From Alnus glutinosa (Eukaryota > Streptophyta > Magnoliopsida > Fagales > Betulaceae), in contig NC_084893.1 of assembly GCF_958979055.1 (NCBI RefSeq), positions 26,119,487-26,183,486 of the forward strand: 64,000 nucleotides of DNA. Reading direction: 5' to 3'. Position 1 is the stretch's first letter, and each line of letters begins with the position of its first letter. This document shows positions 48,869 through 60,492 of the stretch, piece by piece. A program made the position numbers and the translations under genes. A model generated the notes under the pieces. The model searched no databases. It worked only from the letters and a program-made list of their open reading frames with translations, and was not told where the DNA came from.

Positions 48869-51800
48869 ATGGAAGTGGTGGTTTCGATTATTGGCTCAGT
48901 ACTGACAGAAACTGGCCGGCTTCTATGTGGCTCTATCTATCCCAAGATAAAGAACACTCTGAAATTCCAATCAAACCTTGATGTTTTGGAAAAGGAGATG
49001 AAACCCCTGCTGGCCCTAGGAGAAGGAGTAAAAAATGAAACGGAATTAGCCAGGAAAGAAGGAAAAGTAATGAGAACTCAAGTCATAGAATGGCTTAAGG
49101 ACGTTGAAGAGCTTCAGCTTAAAGTCAACCAGATTCAAGCAGTAAAGCTTTCTCGACGGTCCTTAAATTTCAGTAAACGGTATAGAATAAGCAGAGAAGT
49201 GGCAGAAAAGCTCAAAGAAATAGAAAGGCTCTTAAAAGATGGGAGTTCACATTCTGGTGCTGTGGCTGTCAATCATTCAATTCCCAGAGTAGTGGAGCAC
49301 GTTCCTGGACCAACAATTCAAGATCAAACAACATCATCAAAAACTTTAGCCAAAACTATGACTTTATTATCTGATGATGGAGTCCGGAGGATCGGTATTT
49401 GGGGAATGGGGGGAGTGGGCAAGACTACTTTGGTAAGAAACTTGAACAATAAGCTCAAGAATATTTCTTCAATGCAGCCTTTTGGCATCGTCATATGGGT
49501 TACTGTTTCCAAGAATTTGGACATGAAAAAGGTCCAGACACAAATAGCTCAAAGATTGAATTTGGAGGCGAAAATGGAAGAAAGCCTAGAGCGAATGGCT
49601 ATTCGACTTTATCAAAGACTCGAGGAGGAAGAAAAATTTCTACTCATTCTAGATGATGTTTGGGAGAAAATTGATTTGGACAGTTTGGGTGTCCCACAAC
49701 CTGAAGTTCATAAAGGTTCTAAGATCATATTAACATCTCGATTTTTGGATGTTTGTAGGGACATGATGACGGATGATCAAATTAAAGTGGATGTTTTAAA
49801 TGATGAAGAAGCTTGGCAATTGTTTAGCAGAAATGCAGGGAATGTGGTTACTTCTGAATATATCAGACCATTTGCAGAAGCAATTGCTAAAAGATGTTGT
49901 GGATTGCCTTTGGCCATCATCACCATGGGAACTGCTATGAGAGGAAAGACAATAGTCGAGCTGTGGAAGCATGCCTTAAACGAGTTGCAAAGGTCAGTGC
50001 CTTGTACAGGAGGTGTCGAGGATAAGCTCTATAAGCCTTTGAAGTGGAGTTACGACTCATTAGAAGGTAAAAACATAAAACCTTGTTTCCTCTACTGATC
50101 TTTGTTTCCTGAGGACTTCTCAATTGAAATAAGTGAACTAGTACAATACTGGGTCGTAGAAGGTTTGATAGATGAACAAGAAAACTATGAGGATTCAATC
50201 AATAGAGGAATTGCTTTGATTGAAAATCTGAAGGACTCTTGTTTGTTGGAAGATGGTGCCTGCAAGGACACAGTAAAAATGCATGACGTTGTTCGTGATG
50301 TTGCTATATGGATTGCGTTGTCGTCTGTGGATGGATGTAAATCCCTTGTTCGTTCAGGGATTGGCTTGAGCGATATTTCGGTTGTCGAGTTATCAAATTC
50401 TCCCAAAAGAGTTTCATTCATGAATAACAAGATAATAAGGCTTCCAGATTGTGTGGTACAATGTTCAGAGGCCTCCACTTTGCTACTACAAGGTAATCCT
50501 TCCCTTGATAGAGTTCCTGAGAGATTCTTGCAAGGATTTGAAGCACTCAGGATCCTCAATATGAGTGGAACCCGCATCCACTCATTGCCTCTTCCTCTAC
50601 TTCAACTTGGTGAACTTCGTGCTCTTCTTTTAGGGGGTTGCTTCGATCTTGAAGAGTTACCCCCATTGGAAGGGCTTAGTAGACTTCAAGTGCTTGACCT
50701 CTCAGCCACTCGTATTAGAGAATTGCCAAGAGGGATGGAAAACTTGAGCAACTTGAAACAACTGAACCTATCCCGCACACACTACTTAAAAACCATTCAA
50801 GCTGGAATTATATCTCAGTTGTCTTGTTTAGAGGTTTTGGATATGACACTCAATGGTTATCATTTGAGTGTGAAGGGAGAGATAGAAGAGGAACATGCTT
50901 CTTTTGAAGAGCTCGGATACCTTGGGCAGCTACTTGTCTTATCTATCAGATTGGAGAGGATTCCATGTCTCAGCTTTGAAGATCTTTCCTGGATAAATAG
51001 ATTAAGGAAATTCCAAGTTTTCATTGGCCCAATAGCAAACTCCTTACCAACTAGACATGACGAAAGGAGGGTGACTATCAGTGGTGTGACGTCTCACATC
51101 GCCTGGGAATGAGGATGTGCTTATATGTATAAATGCATCATTTATGACACAACGCGTTTTAAAGCCGTGATGGTTATGAACCTATCAAAACTTCGCAGTT
51201 AAGCGTGCTTCTGCGAGAGTAATCCCAGGATGGGTGACCTCCTGGGAAGTCTGGTTCGGGGAGCTAAAGCGGACAATATTGTGTCATTAGGGGTGAGTCG
51301 TTACAAATGGTATCAGAGCCATTGCCCAGCCTGAGATGGTGGGAGCGTGCACAAGCCCCATGAGGGACGCCAGCGGGGACGCTGGGTCCAAAGATGGGGT
51401 GATTGCGACGTCCCACATCGCCTGTGAATGAGGATGTGCTTATATGTATAAATGCACCATTTATGACACAACGCGTTTTAAAGCTGTGATGGTTATGAAC
51501 CTATCAGAACTCCGCAGTTAAGCGTGCTTCTGCGAGAGTAATCCTAGGATGGGTGATCTCCTGGGAAGTCTGGTTTGGGGAGCCAAAAGCGGACAATATT
51601 GTGTCATTGGGGGTGGGTCGTTACAAGTGGTCTTAATCTTTCGGGAGAATGGATTGGGTGGTTGTTGAGTAATGCAAGTTCTCTCATCTTAAATCATTGT
51701 CATGGACTGAATGAGATGCTAGAAGACCTGGTAATTAACAGCGTTGGCTGCTTTGCTGGTCTAAAATCACTTACTATTGCAAGCTCTAACAGCAGTTTAC

Positions 51801-52276
51801 GGCCAGGAGGAGGATGTACAACCCACTTTAACCTACTACCAAATTTAGAGGAACTTTATCTCCAAGACCTTACTTACCTAGAAAGCATTTCAGAACTAGT
51901 TGGCCATCTTGGGCTGAGATTTCTTAGACTAAAATTAATTGAAGTGACTCGGTGTTCCCAAATGAAACATCTCCTCTCCTGTGGTTACCACATTCACACT
52001 ATGCCAAACCTACAAGTAATCAAGGTAAGCTTTTGTGACAAGTTAGATGAGCTCTTTAGTTATCATTCCATCCAATTTATTGCTCCAGATCCTGTTGTTC
52101 CAAGCCTGCGGATATTGGAATTGAAGTACCTTCCCAAATTAAAGACTCTTTACAGGCACGAGACGGCACCGCATCTAGAGCATTTTACTGTCATCAAGTG
52201 CAATCGTCTTACAACAATGCTGTTTCGTACTAACGAAACTGCAGATACCATAGATGAAATCAGAGAAGAATCATAA
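48869..52276 (+). pseudogene. NLR1: CC-NB-LRR, stop codon and Cassandra insertion
   Basis: NB-LRR receptors detect pathogen effectors inside the cell. The frame starts at MEVVVSIIGSVL. A coiled-coil region of about 135 residues is followed by the NB-ARC domain: P-loop GMGGVGKTT, VIWVTVSKN, kinase-2 LLILDDVW, KIILTSR and GLPLA. A TGA at 50096-50098 ends the frame in the RNBS-D motif, where NLR2 has Cys (CYLYCSLFPEDF), leaving a possible 409-residue CC-NB protein. The same frame then continues with FPEDF, the MHD block KMHDVVRDVAIWIA and the LRRs. A 541-bp Cassandra element splits the LRR coding at 51085. LRR coding resumes (GLNLSGEWIG) and ends at 52276 with IREES. Relatives in Arabidopsis are of the RPS2/At4g27190 kind. 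No intron is needed. An earlier ATG at 48797 adds 24 residues of doubtful value. Confidence 0.9.
51080..51630 (+). mobile_element. Cassandra TRIM element, looks whole
   Basis: Terminal-repeat retrotransposon in miniature. The element spans 51085-51625 (541 bp), with a perfect 5-bp target duplication AGTGG at 51080-51084 and 51626-51630. LTRs: 51085-51305 and 51404-51625, each TG...CA. The primer-binding site TGGTATCAGAGCC follows the first LTR at 51308, complementary to initiator Met tRNA. A purine-rich stretch (near 51390) precedes the second LTR. Each LTR carries the 5S-rRNA-like part that defines Cassandra ('cgcagttaagcgtgcttc', 'aggatgggtgac', 'ctcctgggaagtc'). It encodes no protein by nature. 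The LTRs differ at about 6% of positions, nearly all transitions, so insertion is probably millions of years old. Confidence 0.95.
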
Positions 52277-52862
52277 TGGTGGAGGCATTGGGGTGGCATG
52301 CTGACAGAACTAAATCAAGTCTGGAGCCTTCTATTTTCATCCTTCTGAGGCCAAGAGAAGTGCATCTCAGAGCCTCTGGAAGACGATTCATACAACTCAA
52401 TTATCTTGTTGTGCAAGTTAAATATCTGCTCAATTCTTTTATCACAAGCTTGAAAAGACAAGAAAGCAAATTGTGTATAATTTTCGCTATATCATATCAT
52501 CCTCTTCTAGCATTCGTTGGCTTCTGCTAAAGACACTAAATGCAGACAAAGAAAATGCTGCAGTTAATCTGAACAATTACAAACATGGAAACCTCATTTG
52601 TAGCAGAATTCAACTGTGCAATCTTCTCAGTTAATATATTGGGGGTCCTCTGTAGTAAAAAAAATCCCACAACCAAAGCATTATCTGTGTATTGTAAATG
52701 TCATGAGTGACAGAACTAAAACAATATGGACTGGAGTTAAAAGACAATGAAATTACAAGTTAACATAGCCAATTAATGGCTATTCAATTAGGGAAAACCA
52801 TAATGTTAACATTACAAATTCAAACTGAGTTAACATAACCAATTTATGAGGGCTGATTGGCA

Positions 52863-52956
52863 GGGGACGGGTTACCGTCCCCTTGCCCCCCTTTTTATTA
52901 AAATAGGTTTTTTTTAATAAAAAAGCAATTCTGATGTGACATCAGAATTGCTTTTT
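52863..52956. repeat. Twin hairpins
   Basis: The first hairpin, 52863-52882, has perfect 8-bp arms GGGGACGG/CCGTCCCC around GTTA. The second, 52920-52956, has perfect 18-bp arms ('aaaaagcaattctgatgt' and its complement) around a single base. T and A runs lie between and after them. The pair looks like the structured end or core of a small element. Confidence 0.85.
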
Positions 52957-53289
52957 GATAAAAAAAAAAGCCTTTCTTTATAATAAATGCCATTTCCCCC
53001 AATTTATATAGTGTTTCATCTTCTTGAAGGTTTTGATTCATCTAAGCTACAAATTATAAGAGCTTACCTATACTAGATAATCATGGCATTTCAAGCCTAG
53101 ATGGCTCTTCCCCTTGTGATGCCTAACAGCCTAGAATTCTAAGAGGGACAACCATAATGTTTCTTTTCTTCGTAAACAAAGAGTAGTCCCTTTCTAATTT
53201 CTATAACTTAGATTCAAACACTTTACCAAACATGAGGACAAACACAATGAGCACTTTTAAGGATTATAAATGCAGGAACAACTTCTCAC

Positions 53290-53376
53290 CTCCAAAGCCT
53301 TTTCCTCATCATACATGAATTTTGGCAACTTCCTCATCAGACCTTTTCTGTCAGCTCCAGCTAGTGCCTTGCATAT
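53290..53376 (-). pseudogene. Orphan internal exon, 29 codons, unrecognised
   Basis: On the minus strand a 3' splice site ('TTGCTTTTCACAG') is followed by 87 nt, open in the frame [17 protein letters not shown]... ending DEEKALE, then a consensus 5' splice site GTGAGAAG. Length is a multiple of three. The peptide is charged and looks like conserved protein, yet no neighbouring exons are visible within the 1 kb insertion. It is best explained as a captured piece of a host gene. I cannot name the gene. Confidence 0.5.
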
Positions 53377-53779
53377 CTGTGAAAAGCAAAATATATCAGG
53401 TGGCATCCTTTTTTTATTTAGTATAGAGGTGACCAAGTTTCCTTTGTAAAAGTTTGAAGTCTGAATATTTATTTCCACTTAACTTCAATTTCTATGGCAA
53501 AATAATTAAAAATAAATAAAAAATGATTAAGGTCTAAATCATGGCAGTCCAAACTGATTAGAAACTATAATTCCCAATTTTGGGTTGTGGAATTTATTAT
53601 AATCAGTACAGCATAGATAAACTAAAATTTATCTATGTTCAACTTGAAATTTACCTTAAAGAAAAAAAATCAGGTTAGAATTCTTACCACCCAAATCAGT
53701 ACAGCATAATAAGCAGGAAATGTGACACAAAATGTTGCTATTGATTAAATTCCCCAATTCCTGCAAGAATGACGAAGGC

Positions 53780-54230
53780 CGGGGCATTTTCGTTATATTT
53801 GTTCAATCATGTTTAGTTTAGCCAAAAATCGAAAAGAAGACTAGAAGATTAGATCGAGGTGGCGGGACCCAGATATGGCCCAAAACCAAGTTAAGAAATG
53901 GAAATAATATATATATAACCTTCATTTTCTTTAGGGTTTCTCACTTTCTCCTCTGCCTACATCTCTTCCACCAGCCAACTATCGGTACCACCACGATCCC
54001 CCCTGATATCAAGAGGTACTCGATCGACACCTTGATATATATATTTTGTTTGATTTTCTCGTGAGCTTTTGTTCATAGTTTTCTGGTTTTTCTTGATTTC
54101 GGTTTTGTTCATATTTTGTTCGCATCTGATGTTCTATTTGGTTGCTTAGAGAAGATAAATGAATATTTTGAATCTTATGTTTGATTTTATAGTTTTTAGT
54201 TTGATGAAAGCTAAGATCATGTGTAAGCGA
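53780..54230 (+). promoter_or_regulatory. Gene-leader-like module, copy A
   Basis: Contains 'gacccagatatggccc', a TATA-like run (53909-53918), then 'ttcattttctttagggtttctc', the kind of pyrimidine-rich start typical of housekeeping (for example ribosomal protein) leaders. 'gatatcaagag|gtactcgatc' could be a leader-intron donor. The AT-rich, T-rich text after it looks like a first intron. No coding exon follows. A copy lies at 61908-62404. Confidence 0.45.
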
Positions 54231-54344
54231 ACCCTTTTTTTTTCTTTTTTTTCTTTTTTTCTTTTTTTTAAAAAAAAATTATTTTATTCAATTTTCAGAT
54301 TTTAATTTTTTAATAAAATTAAAATAAAATAAAAAAAATTGATG

Positions 54345-54915
54345 TTTCGGTGTCATTATCTTAAATATCTCTTTTCCAAATCTACCGTTGAATATGTGTT
54401 CATATTCAACACACATGTGGCCCCATAGATTTAATGGTAAATTTGCACATCATTTGTACGGAAATAGACAATAAAGAGAATGAAACCAAATATTTTTAAA
54501 AATAAATTACTTTTAAAAAGTGATGTGGCAAAAATATTGACATGAATTAACGAGCGTTATTAAATTAGACGAAAGCACAGGGAAGGAGTTGATTGAAACT
54601 CGTGAAAAAACTTATTAAGGATTGAAATTTAAAATTTAGAAACGAGTGACTAAATTGAAATGAGATGTGTTTGATGTCAGTATTCTATTACACAACTATT
54701 TTACAAATTCATCATTGAATCTGTGAAACCCACATGTGATTCTATGGATTCAAGATAAATGATTGGTTTCATTCTTTTGTTCATCTCTGTATAAAAGATG
54801 TGTAAGATAATGACATCAAACACATCTTTAGATTCAATTATGAATTTATACATCTCTTGTACGGAGATGGACAAGAAATGTGTAAGAAAATGAAATCAAA
54901 TATTCATCAAATTGA
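54345..54915. repeat. F4 foldback copies
   Basis: Two palindromic copies lie at about 54370-54480 and 54690-54915. Both pair 'aatcta/ttcaccattgaat' type text with 'ttaatggtaaatttgcac' type text and contain 'acatctcttgtacggagatggacaa'. They add to the copies near 14645, 48405 and 63335. Confidence 0.55.
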
Positions 54916-54954
54916 AATAGCGCATTTACTGAGGGAGTAAATATATTAAATTAT

Positions 54955-56614
54955 AGTGAGTTCCAACACGTGAAATATTTAAATGAAACGGAGGTTAATC
55001 GTGTAGTCAGGATTCGAATTTATAACCTCTGGCTCAAATACTATATTAAACTAGCTCGTAACTCGCACTATGCGCGGGATTCTTCATTATAATTTAATTT
55101 AAAAAAAAAATGATAAAAAGAGGAAACGGAAGAAGAGAAGCATAGAAAATATAGACAAAAAATGAAAAATGAAAAATGAAAAATACTAATATAATATAAT
55201 AGTGTTATTTTCTTCTATATTATACAAAGTAATAAAAAAACTACTCAATAAACAGTATAAACTAAAAAATCATTATACCCCGTTCTAAAAACAATTATCG
55301 GAAACTTTCTCTCACCATCATTTTCTTGAATTTAATGTAAAATTTACAAAAAATAAAATAAGCAATTTGAATGAAAAATAATATATTAATTACATCAAAA
55401 AATAAGGAAAAAAGAAAAAGAGGAAACGAAATAAGAGAAACATAGAAAATATAGACAAAAAAGGAAAAATGAAAAATACTAATAGAATAGAATAGAGTTT
55501 TCTTTTCTGTATACTTTTCCGGTTCATATGAAACCTTGAAAATTAATATTGTTTATCAATTAAGCACATTAACAATGTGCATTATAAAGGAAAAGAAAAA
55601 TAAAAAATAAAAAACAATTTAATGAACAATGTAAACTAAAAAATTGTTATATTTCGTACCCAAAATAACAATTAATGTAAACTCTCACTCTCCATGGTTT
55701 CCTTGAGTTCAATGTAAAATTTAGAAAAGGAAAAAAAAAACAATTTGAACAAAAAAATAATATAAATTAGGAAATAGGGACAAAAAAAAATGTAAAGAAA
55801 GAACAAAATCATAGAAAATAAAGTAAAAAAAAAAAAAAAAAAATTGTAAAATGATAACCACTAATATAATAGAAAATAACTATTTTTTTTTATATACTTT
55901 TTCCAGTTCCAATGAAATTTATAGGTATAGGAAGAAACTCCGATCAAATAGATATTTTTTATTCCAACCATCCTTTTTATATATAGCATAAAAGAAACTA
56001 TTTTTTCAACATAAATAAAAAATACTATATAAATTATTAATGCAAAAATAATGATAGAAAATCGAATCGGAAAAACAGAAGCACATAAAAAAAATATAAA
56101 CAAACATTTTATATATAATTCTATTGAACACAGCCCCGGCAAACTTGAAAGGCAAACTAAAAAAACAAAGGCTAAAGCAGTATTACAAACAAAAAGGTTC
56201 CAACAATGGCAAAAACTTTGCTTTGTTTGCTTTGAGCACCATTCTCCGGTAATGCAACTAACATTGTAGTTTTGCATAGCCACAAACCATTACTTCTCTA
56301 TATATTTATTTGAAAAAGCGAGAGATATTGGAGTGACTTTTGACATTTCCTAAAGAAAAAAAGCTGACGTTTGACTGTTTGAGGTTTAGTTTGTAATGGA
56401 CATTTAGTAGGAGGGGAAGCGGTGTTTGAATAAAAGATTTTACTTAAAAGAAGAGAGAGATGTAGAAATTAGTGAGAATTTAATGACAACAAAATTAGAT
56501 GTTTCTATTCGTTTTCTATTCAACGGAAGAGAGTTAATTAGGAATATTAAACGCACCGTTTATTTCACTTGAAATACATGGTGTAATTCAGTTTTACTTC
56601 TTTTTTTCTTTCTT

Positions 56615-56655
<41 letters not shown>

Positions 56656-56921
56656 CCAGTTTTACTTAAAGGAAGAGAAAGAGATAGAAATTAGTGAGAA
56701 TTTAATGACAAAAAAAATTTGATGTTTCTATTCATTTTTTATTCAATATAAGAAAATTAATTAGTCATATTAAATGTACCGTTTATTTTATTTGAAATAC
56801 ATGGACCGGTTTAGTTTTACTTAAATTTCCGATTTTTTACTTAAATGACCGGTTTAATGTTTAAAAAGTATGGGTTCATGTCACATGTCCTAATTCTAGG
56901 CCAACTCTAATTGGAACTCGG

Positions 56922-56963
<42 letters not shown>

Positions 56964-57015
56964 TATCACTTAACAAGATAGAAAATGATAAATTTAATTA
57001 TTTAATTAATGCTTT
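54955..57015. repeat. Dispersed repeat split by a Helitron
   Basis: 54955-55050 ('cacgtgaaatatttaaatga' to 'caaatactatattaaa') and 56963-57015 ('ttatcacttaac' to 'aattaatgctttaaca') are the left and right parts of one copy of the repeat seen whole at 33080-33315. Joining follows the order of that copy. Confidence 0.75.
55051..56962 (-). mobile_element. Non-autonomous Helitron, 1.9 kb
   Basis: On the minus strand the element starts TC (56962) and ends CTAG (55051-55054). The terminal hairpin CCCGCGC/ATA/GTGCGAG lies 11 nt before the end, which is the Helitron layout. It sits between A and T without target duplication. The flanks, joined, restore a known repeat, which supports both ends. The interior has three diverged tandem units of about 300 bp (from near 55110, 55415 and 55780, marked by 'agaggaaacg', 'catagaaaatatagac', 'tttccggttc') and a second duplicated unit (56443-56600 and 56662-56822). 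No Rep/helicase coding is present. Confidence 0.75.
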
Positions 57016-57129
57016 AACAAAAGATAATATTTCTCAAAGATTAATTCCTTTTTTTTAAATAACACTTTGTGTACTTCGGTAGTTCTTTGGCTGTGAATTT
57101 TGTAAGCTTGTGTAATCTCACATGGCAAA
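56940..57129 (+). promoter_or_regulatory. Upstream region of NLR2
   Basis: 'agttctttggctgtgaat' at 57079 is shared with NLR1 and marks the conserved leader. Because the Helitron ends at 56962, only about 170 bp of ancestral upstream sequence remains next to the gene. Confidence 0.45.
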
Positions 57130-60069
57130 ATGGTAGGCATGGAAGTGGTGGCTTCGGTTGTTGGTGAAGCAGTGGTAGCAACTGGCCGGGTTCTCTGTGG
57201 CTCTATCTATTCTATGATCAAGGACATTGTCAAATTCCAATCAAACCTTGACATTTTGGACAAGGAGATGAAAGGCCTCTTGGCTGTCAAAGATAAAGTG
57301 AAAAATGAAACAGAAATAGCTGCGCAAGAAGGAAAAGCACCAGTTACAAAGTGGCTTGAGGAGGTTGAAAAGCTTATGCTTAAAGTCAATCAGATTCAAA
57401 CGGTAAAGCTTTCTCGACGGTCCTTGAATTGCAGTAAACGGTATAGAATAAGCAGAGAAGTGGCAAAAAAGCTCAAAGAGATAGAAGACCTCCTAAAAGC
57501 TGGGAGTTCACATTCTGGTGTTGTGGTTGGGAATCATTCAATGCCCAGAGCAGTGGAGCACATTCCTGGACCAACAATTCAAGATCAAACAACTTCATCA
57601 AAGAATTTAGCCAAAACTATGACTTTATTGTCTGATGATGAAGCCCGTAGGGTCGGTATTTGGGGTATGGGTGGGGTAGGCAAGACTACGTTGGTAAGAA
57701 ACTTGAACAATAAACTCAAGAGTATTTCTTCAATTCAGCCTTTTGGCATCGTCATATGGGTTACCGTTTCCAAGAACTTGGACATGAAAAGGGTCCAGAC
57801 ACAAATAGCTCAAAGATTGAATTTGAGGGCAAAAATGGAAGAGAGCCTAGACCGAATGGCTATTCGACTTTATCAAAGACTGGAGGAAGAAGAAAAATTT
57901 CTACTCATTCTAGATGATGTTTGGAAGAAAATTGATTTGGACAGTTTGGGTGTCCCACAACCTGAAGTTCATAAGGGTTCTAAGATCATATTAACATCTC
58001 GATCTTTGGATGTTTGTAGGGACATGATGACCGATGTTGAAGTTAGAGTGGAAGTTTTAAATGATGACGAAGCTTGGCAATTGTTTAGTAAAAATGCAGG
58101 GAATGTGGTTAGTTTGGAACACATTGGACCAATTGCAAAAGAAATTGTTAGAGAATGTGGTGGATTGCCTTTGGCCCTCGTCACCATGGGAGCTGCTATG
58201 AGAAAAAAGAGAAAGGTCGAGCAGTGGAAGCATGCCTTAAATGAATTGCAAAGACCAGTGTCTTGTCCACCACACATCGAGTATAAGATCTATAATCCAT
58301 TGAAGTGGAGTTACGACTCATTAGAAGATGAAAATATAAAATTTTGTTACCTGTATTGCTCTTTGTTTCCCGAGGACTTCTCAATTGCAATAAGTGAACT
58401 CGCACAGTGCTGGCTTGCAGAAGGTTTGCTAGTTGAAGAAGAAAACTATGAGGATTCATTCAATAGAGTAATTGTTTTGATTGAAAATCTGAAGGATTCT
58501 TGTTTGTTGGAAGAAGGTGCTCGTGAGGACACTGTAAAGATGCATGACGTTGTTCGTGATGTTGCTATATGGATTGCGTCGTCTGAAGATGGATGTAAAT
58601 CCCTTGTTCATTCAGGGATTGGCTTGAGCGAAATGTCAGTTGACAAGTTATCATATTCTCTCAAAAGAGTTTCGTTCATGAATAACAAGATAATAAGGCT
58701 GCCAGATTGTGTAGTACAATGTTCAGAGGCCTCCACTTTGCTACTACAAGGTAATCATCCCCTTGACAGAGTTCCTGAGAGATTTCTGCAAGGATTTGAA
58801 GCACTTAGAGTCCTGAATATGAGTAGAACCCGCATCCACTCAATGCCTCTTTCTCTACTTCAACTTGGTGAACTTCGTGCTCTTCTTTTAGGGGGTTGCT
58901 ACAATCTCAAAGAATTACCCCCGCTGGAAGGGCTTAGTAGACTTCAAGTGCTTGACCTCTCTGCCACTCGTATCAGAGAATTGCCGAGAGGGACGGAAAA
59001 CTTGTGCAACTTGAAGCAACTGAACCTATCCCAAACTGACTACCTAAAAACCATTCAAGCTGGAGTTATATCTTGGTTGTCTTGTTTAGAGGTTCTGGAT
59101 ATGACACCGAGTGCTTATTGTTTCGGTGTGAAGAGAGATGTACAAGAGGAAATGGCATGTTTTGAAGAGCTAAAATGCCTTGATCGATTACTTGTCCTCT
59201 ACATCAGATTGGAGAGAATCCCATATTTCAGCGACGAAGATCTTTCCTGGATAGATAGATTAAGACAATTGCACTTTTCGATTGGCCCAATGGGGAAATT
59301 CTTACCAACTAGACATGAAAAAAGGGTAGTGTCTATCAGGTGTCTTGATCTTTCTTTAGAAGAATGAATTGGGCCATTGTTGAGTCATGCAAGTTCTATC
59401 AACTTAGATAATTGTTTGGGACTGAGTGATATGCTAGAAGACTTGGTCATTAACAGTGCTGGCAGCTTTGCTGGTTTAAAATCTCTTACTATTGAGAGCT
59501 GTAGCGGCAGTGTATGGCAAGGTGGATGTGCTTCCCACTATGATCTACTACCAAACCTAGAGGAACTTTATCTCCGAGACCTGAATTATGTAGAAAGCAT
59601 TTCAGAACTGCTTGGCCAACTTGGGCTGAGATTTCTTAGACTAAAATTAATAGAAGTGGAGTATTGTTCTGAAATGAAATATCTTCTTCCCTGTGGTTAC
59701 AGTTACTTCATTTACACAGCCCTGCCAAACCTAGAAATAATGAAGGTACGGTCTTGTGACAGGTTGGTTGAGCTCTTTAGTTATAATTCCATGCAATATA
59801 TCGCTTCAGATCCTGTTGTTCCAAGCCTACGGCAATTGAAATTGGAATGGCTTCCCCAATTAAGGACTCTTTGCCGAGATGAAGAGACATGGCCGCTTCT
59901 AGAGCAGGTTCATGTTTCCATGTGCAATCTTGTTAGGAAGCTGCCTCTTAATGACAAAAATGCAGAAAACATAAAAGAAATAAAAGGACCGTCACATTGG
60001 TGGAACACATTGAAGTGGCATGCTAACACAACCGAATCAACTCTGCGGCCTTATTTTGATCCAATTTGA
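57130..60069 (+). pseudogene. NLR2: CC-NB-LRR with one in-frame stop
   Basis: Intronless. The open part (57130-59367, 745 aa) holds a coiled coil to about 140, P-loop GMGGVGKTT at 179-187, VIWVTVSKN, kinase-2 LLILDDVW at 258-265, GLPLA at 345-349, RNBS-D CYLYCSLFPEDF at 406-417, MHDV at 471-474, and LRRs from about 500. A TGA at 59365-59367 stands where NLR1 and the third copy have TGG (GEWIG). The frame then stays open to 60069 and ends in the usual CC-NB-LRR tail WWNTLKWHAN...LRPYF. A full protein would be about 980 aa. All nucleotide-binding motifs are intact, so the 745-residue form lacking the last LRRs might still be made. The alternative start at MEVVAS (57139) matches NLR1. A polyadenylation signal AATAAA is at 60293. 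Confidence 0.9.
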
Positions 60070-60492
60070 GGCATTTTAGAACCTGGGCAAGATGGAGTGA
60101 AATGAGAGTTGTGTGATTGAGGTGTTCAATATTGTTCTTTACCTTTGAGTGTGCGTATAATAATTTATTGTTTGGCTTGATTGTCAGAATTGTTGTATAT
60201 GTAAGCTTTTCTATTTCCACTAATTTGTGTACAAGTGCTTGTTATATAAAGCATATGCCTGAGCAACAGGTTGATGGAGAGAACCTTTGCATAATAAAGA
60301 TGATCCTCATCGTACTCTACACTTATTTCGTAAATGAAATTCTTGCTTTAAGAACAGCTTTTCCTCATCGATTTTAATCTCTCCTTGGACTTCCCAGCAG
60401 TACTCTGGAAAAAGGTCCACCAAATTCAACTCAAAGTAGTATGCCCTGTTAGAATATATTATGGAGTTCAAGTATCGAAGCCACAGTGAGAG

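Larger units (their letters stand above)
52797..53780. mobile_element. About 0.98 kb insertion, absent from the paralogous segment
   Basis: Copy B of the segmental duplication passes directly from 'ggctattcaattagg' to 'cgttttcgatatatttg' (61890-61925), whereas copy A has nearly 1 kb between the same two flanks. The insert contains two adjacent hairpins and an orphan exon with both splice sites. No clear terminal repeats were identified, so the class is unknown, and a deletion in copy B is the alternative. Confidence 0.6.
50942..54666. repeat. Segmental duplication, copy A
   Basis: Collinear with 60493-63625: 50942-52797 matches 60493-61905, about 53780-54230 matches about 61908-62404, and 54230-54666 matches 63201-63625. 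The gaps are accounted for by the Cassandra element and a 1 kb insertion in this copy, and by a LINE tail and a MULE in the other copy. Coding parts of the two copies differ at roughly 3% of positions by eye. Confidence 0.9.

Noticed and set aside
51085-51625. Functional 5S rRNA genes
   Set aside because: The 5S-like text lies inside both LTRs of a Cassandra element, and the LTRs differ from true 5S at many places. It is a retroelement feature, not a ribosomal gene.
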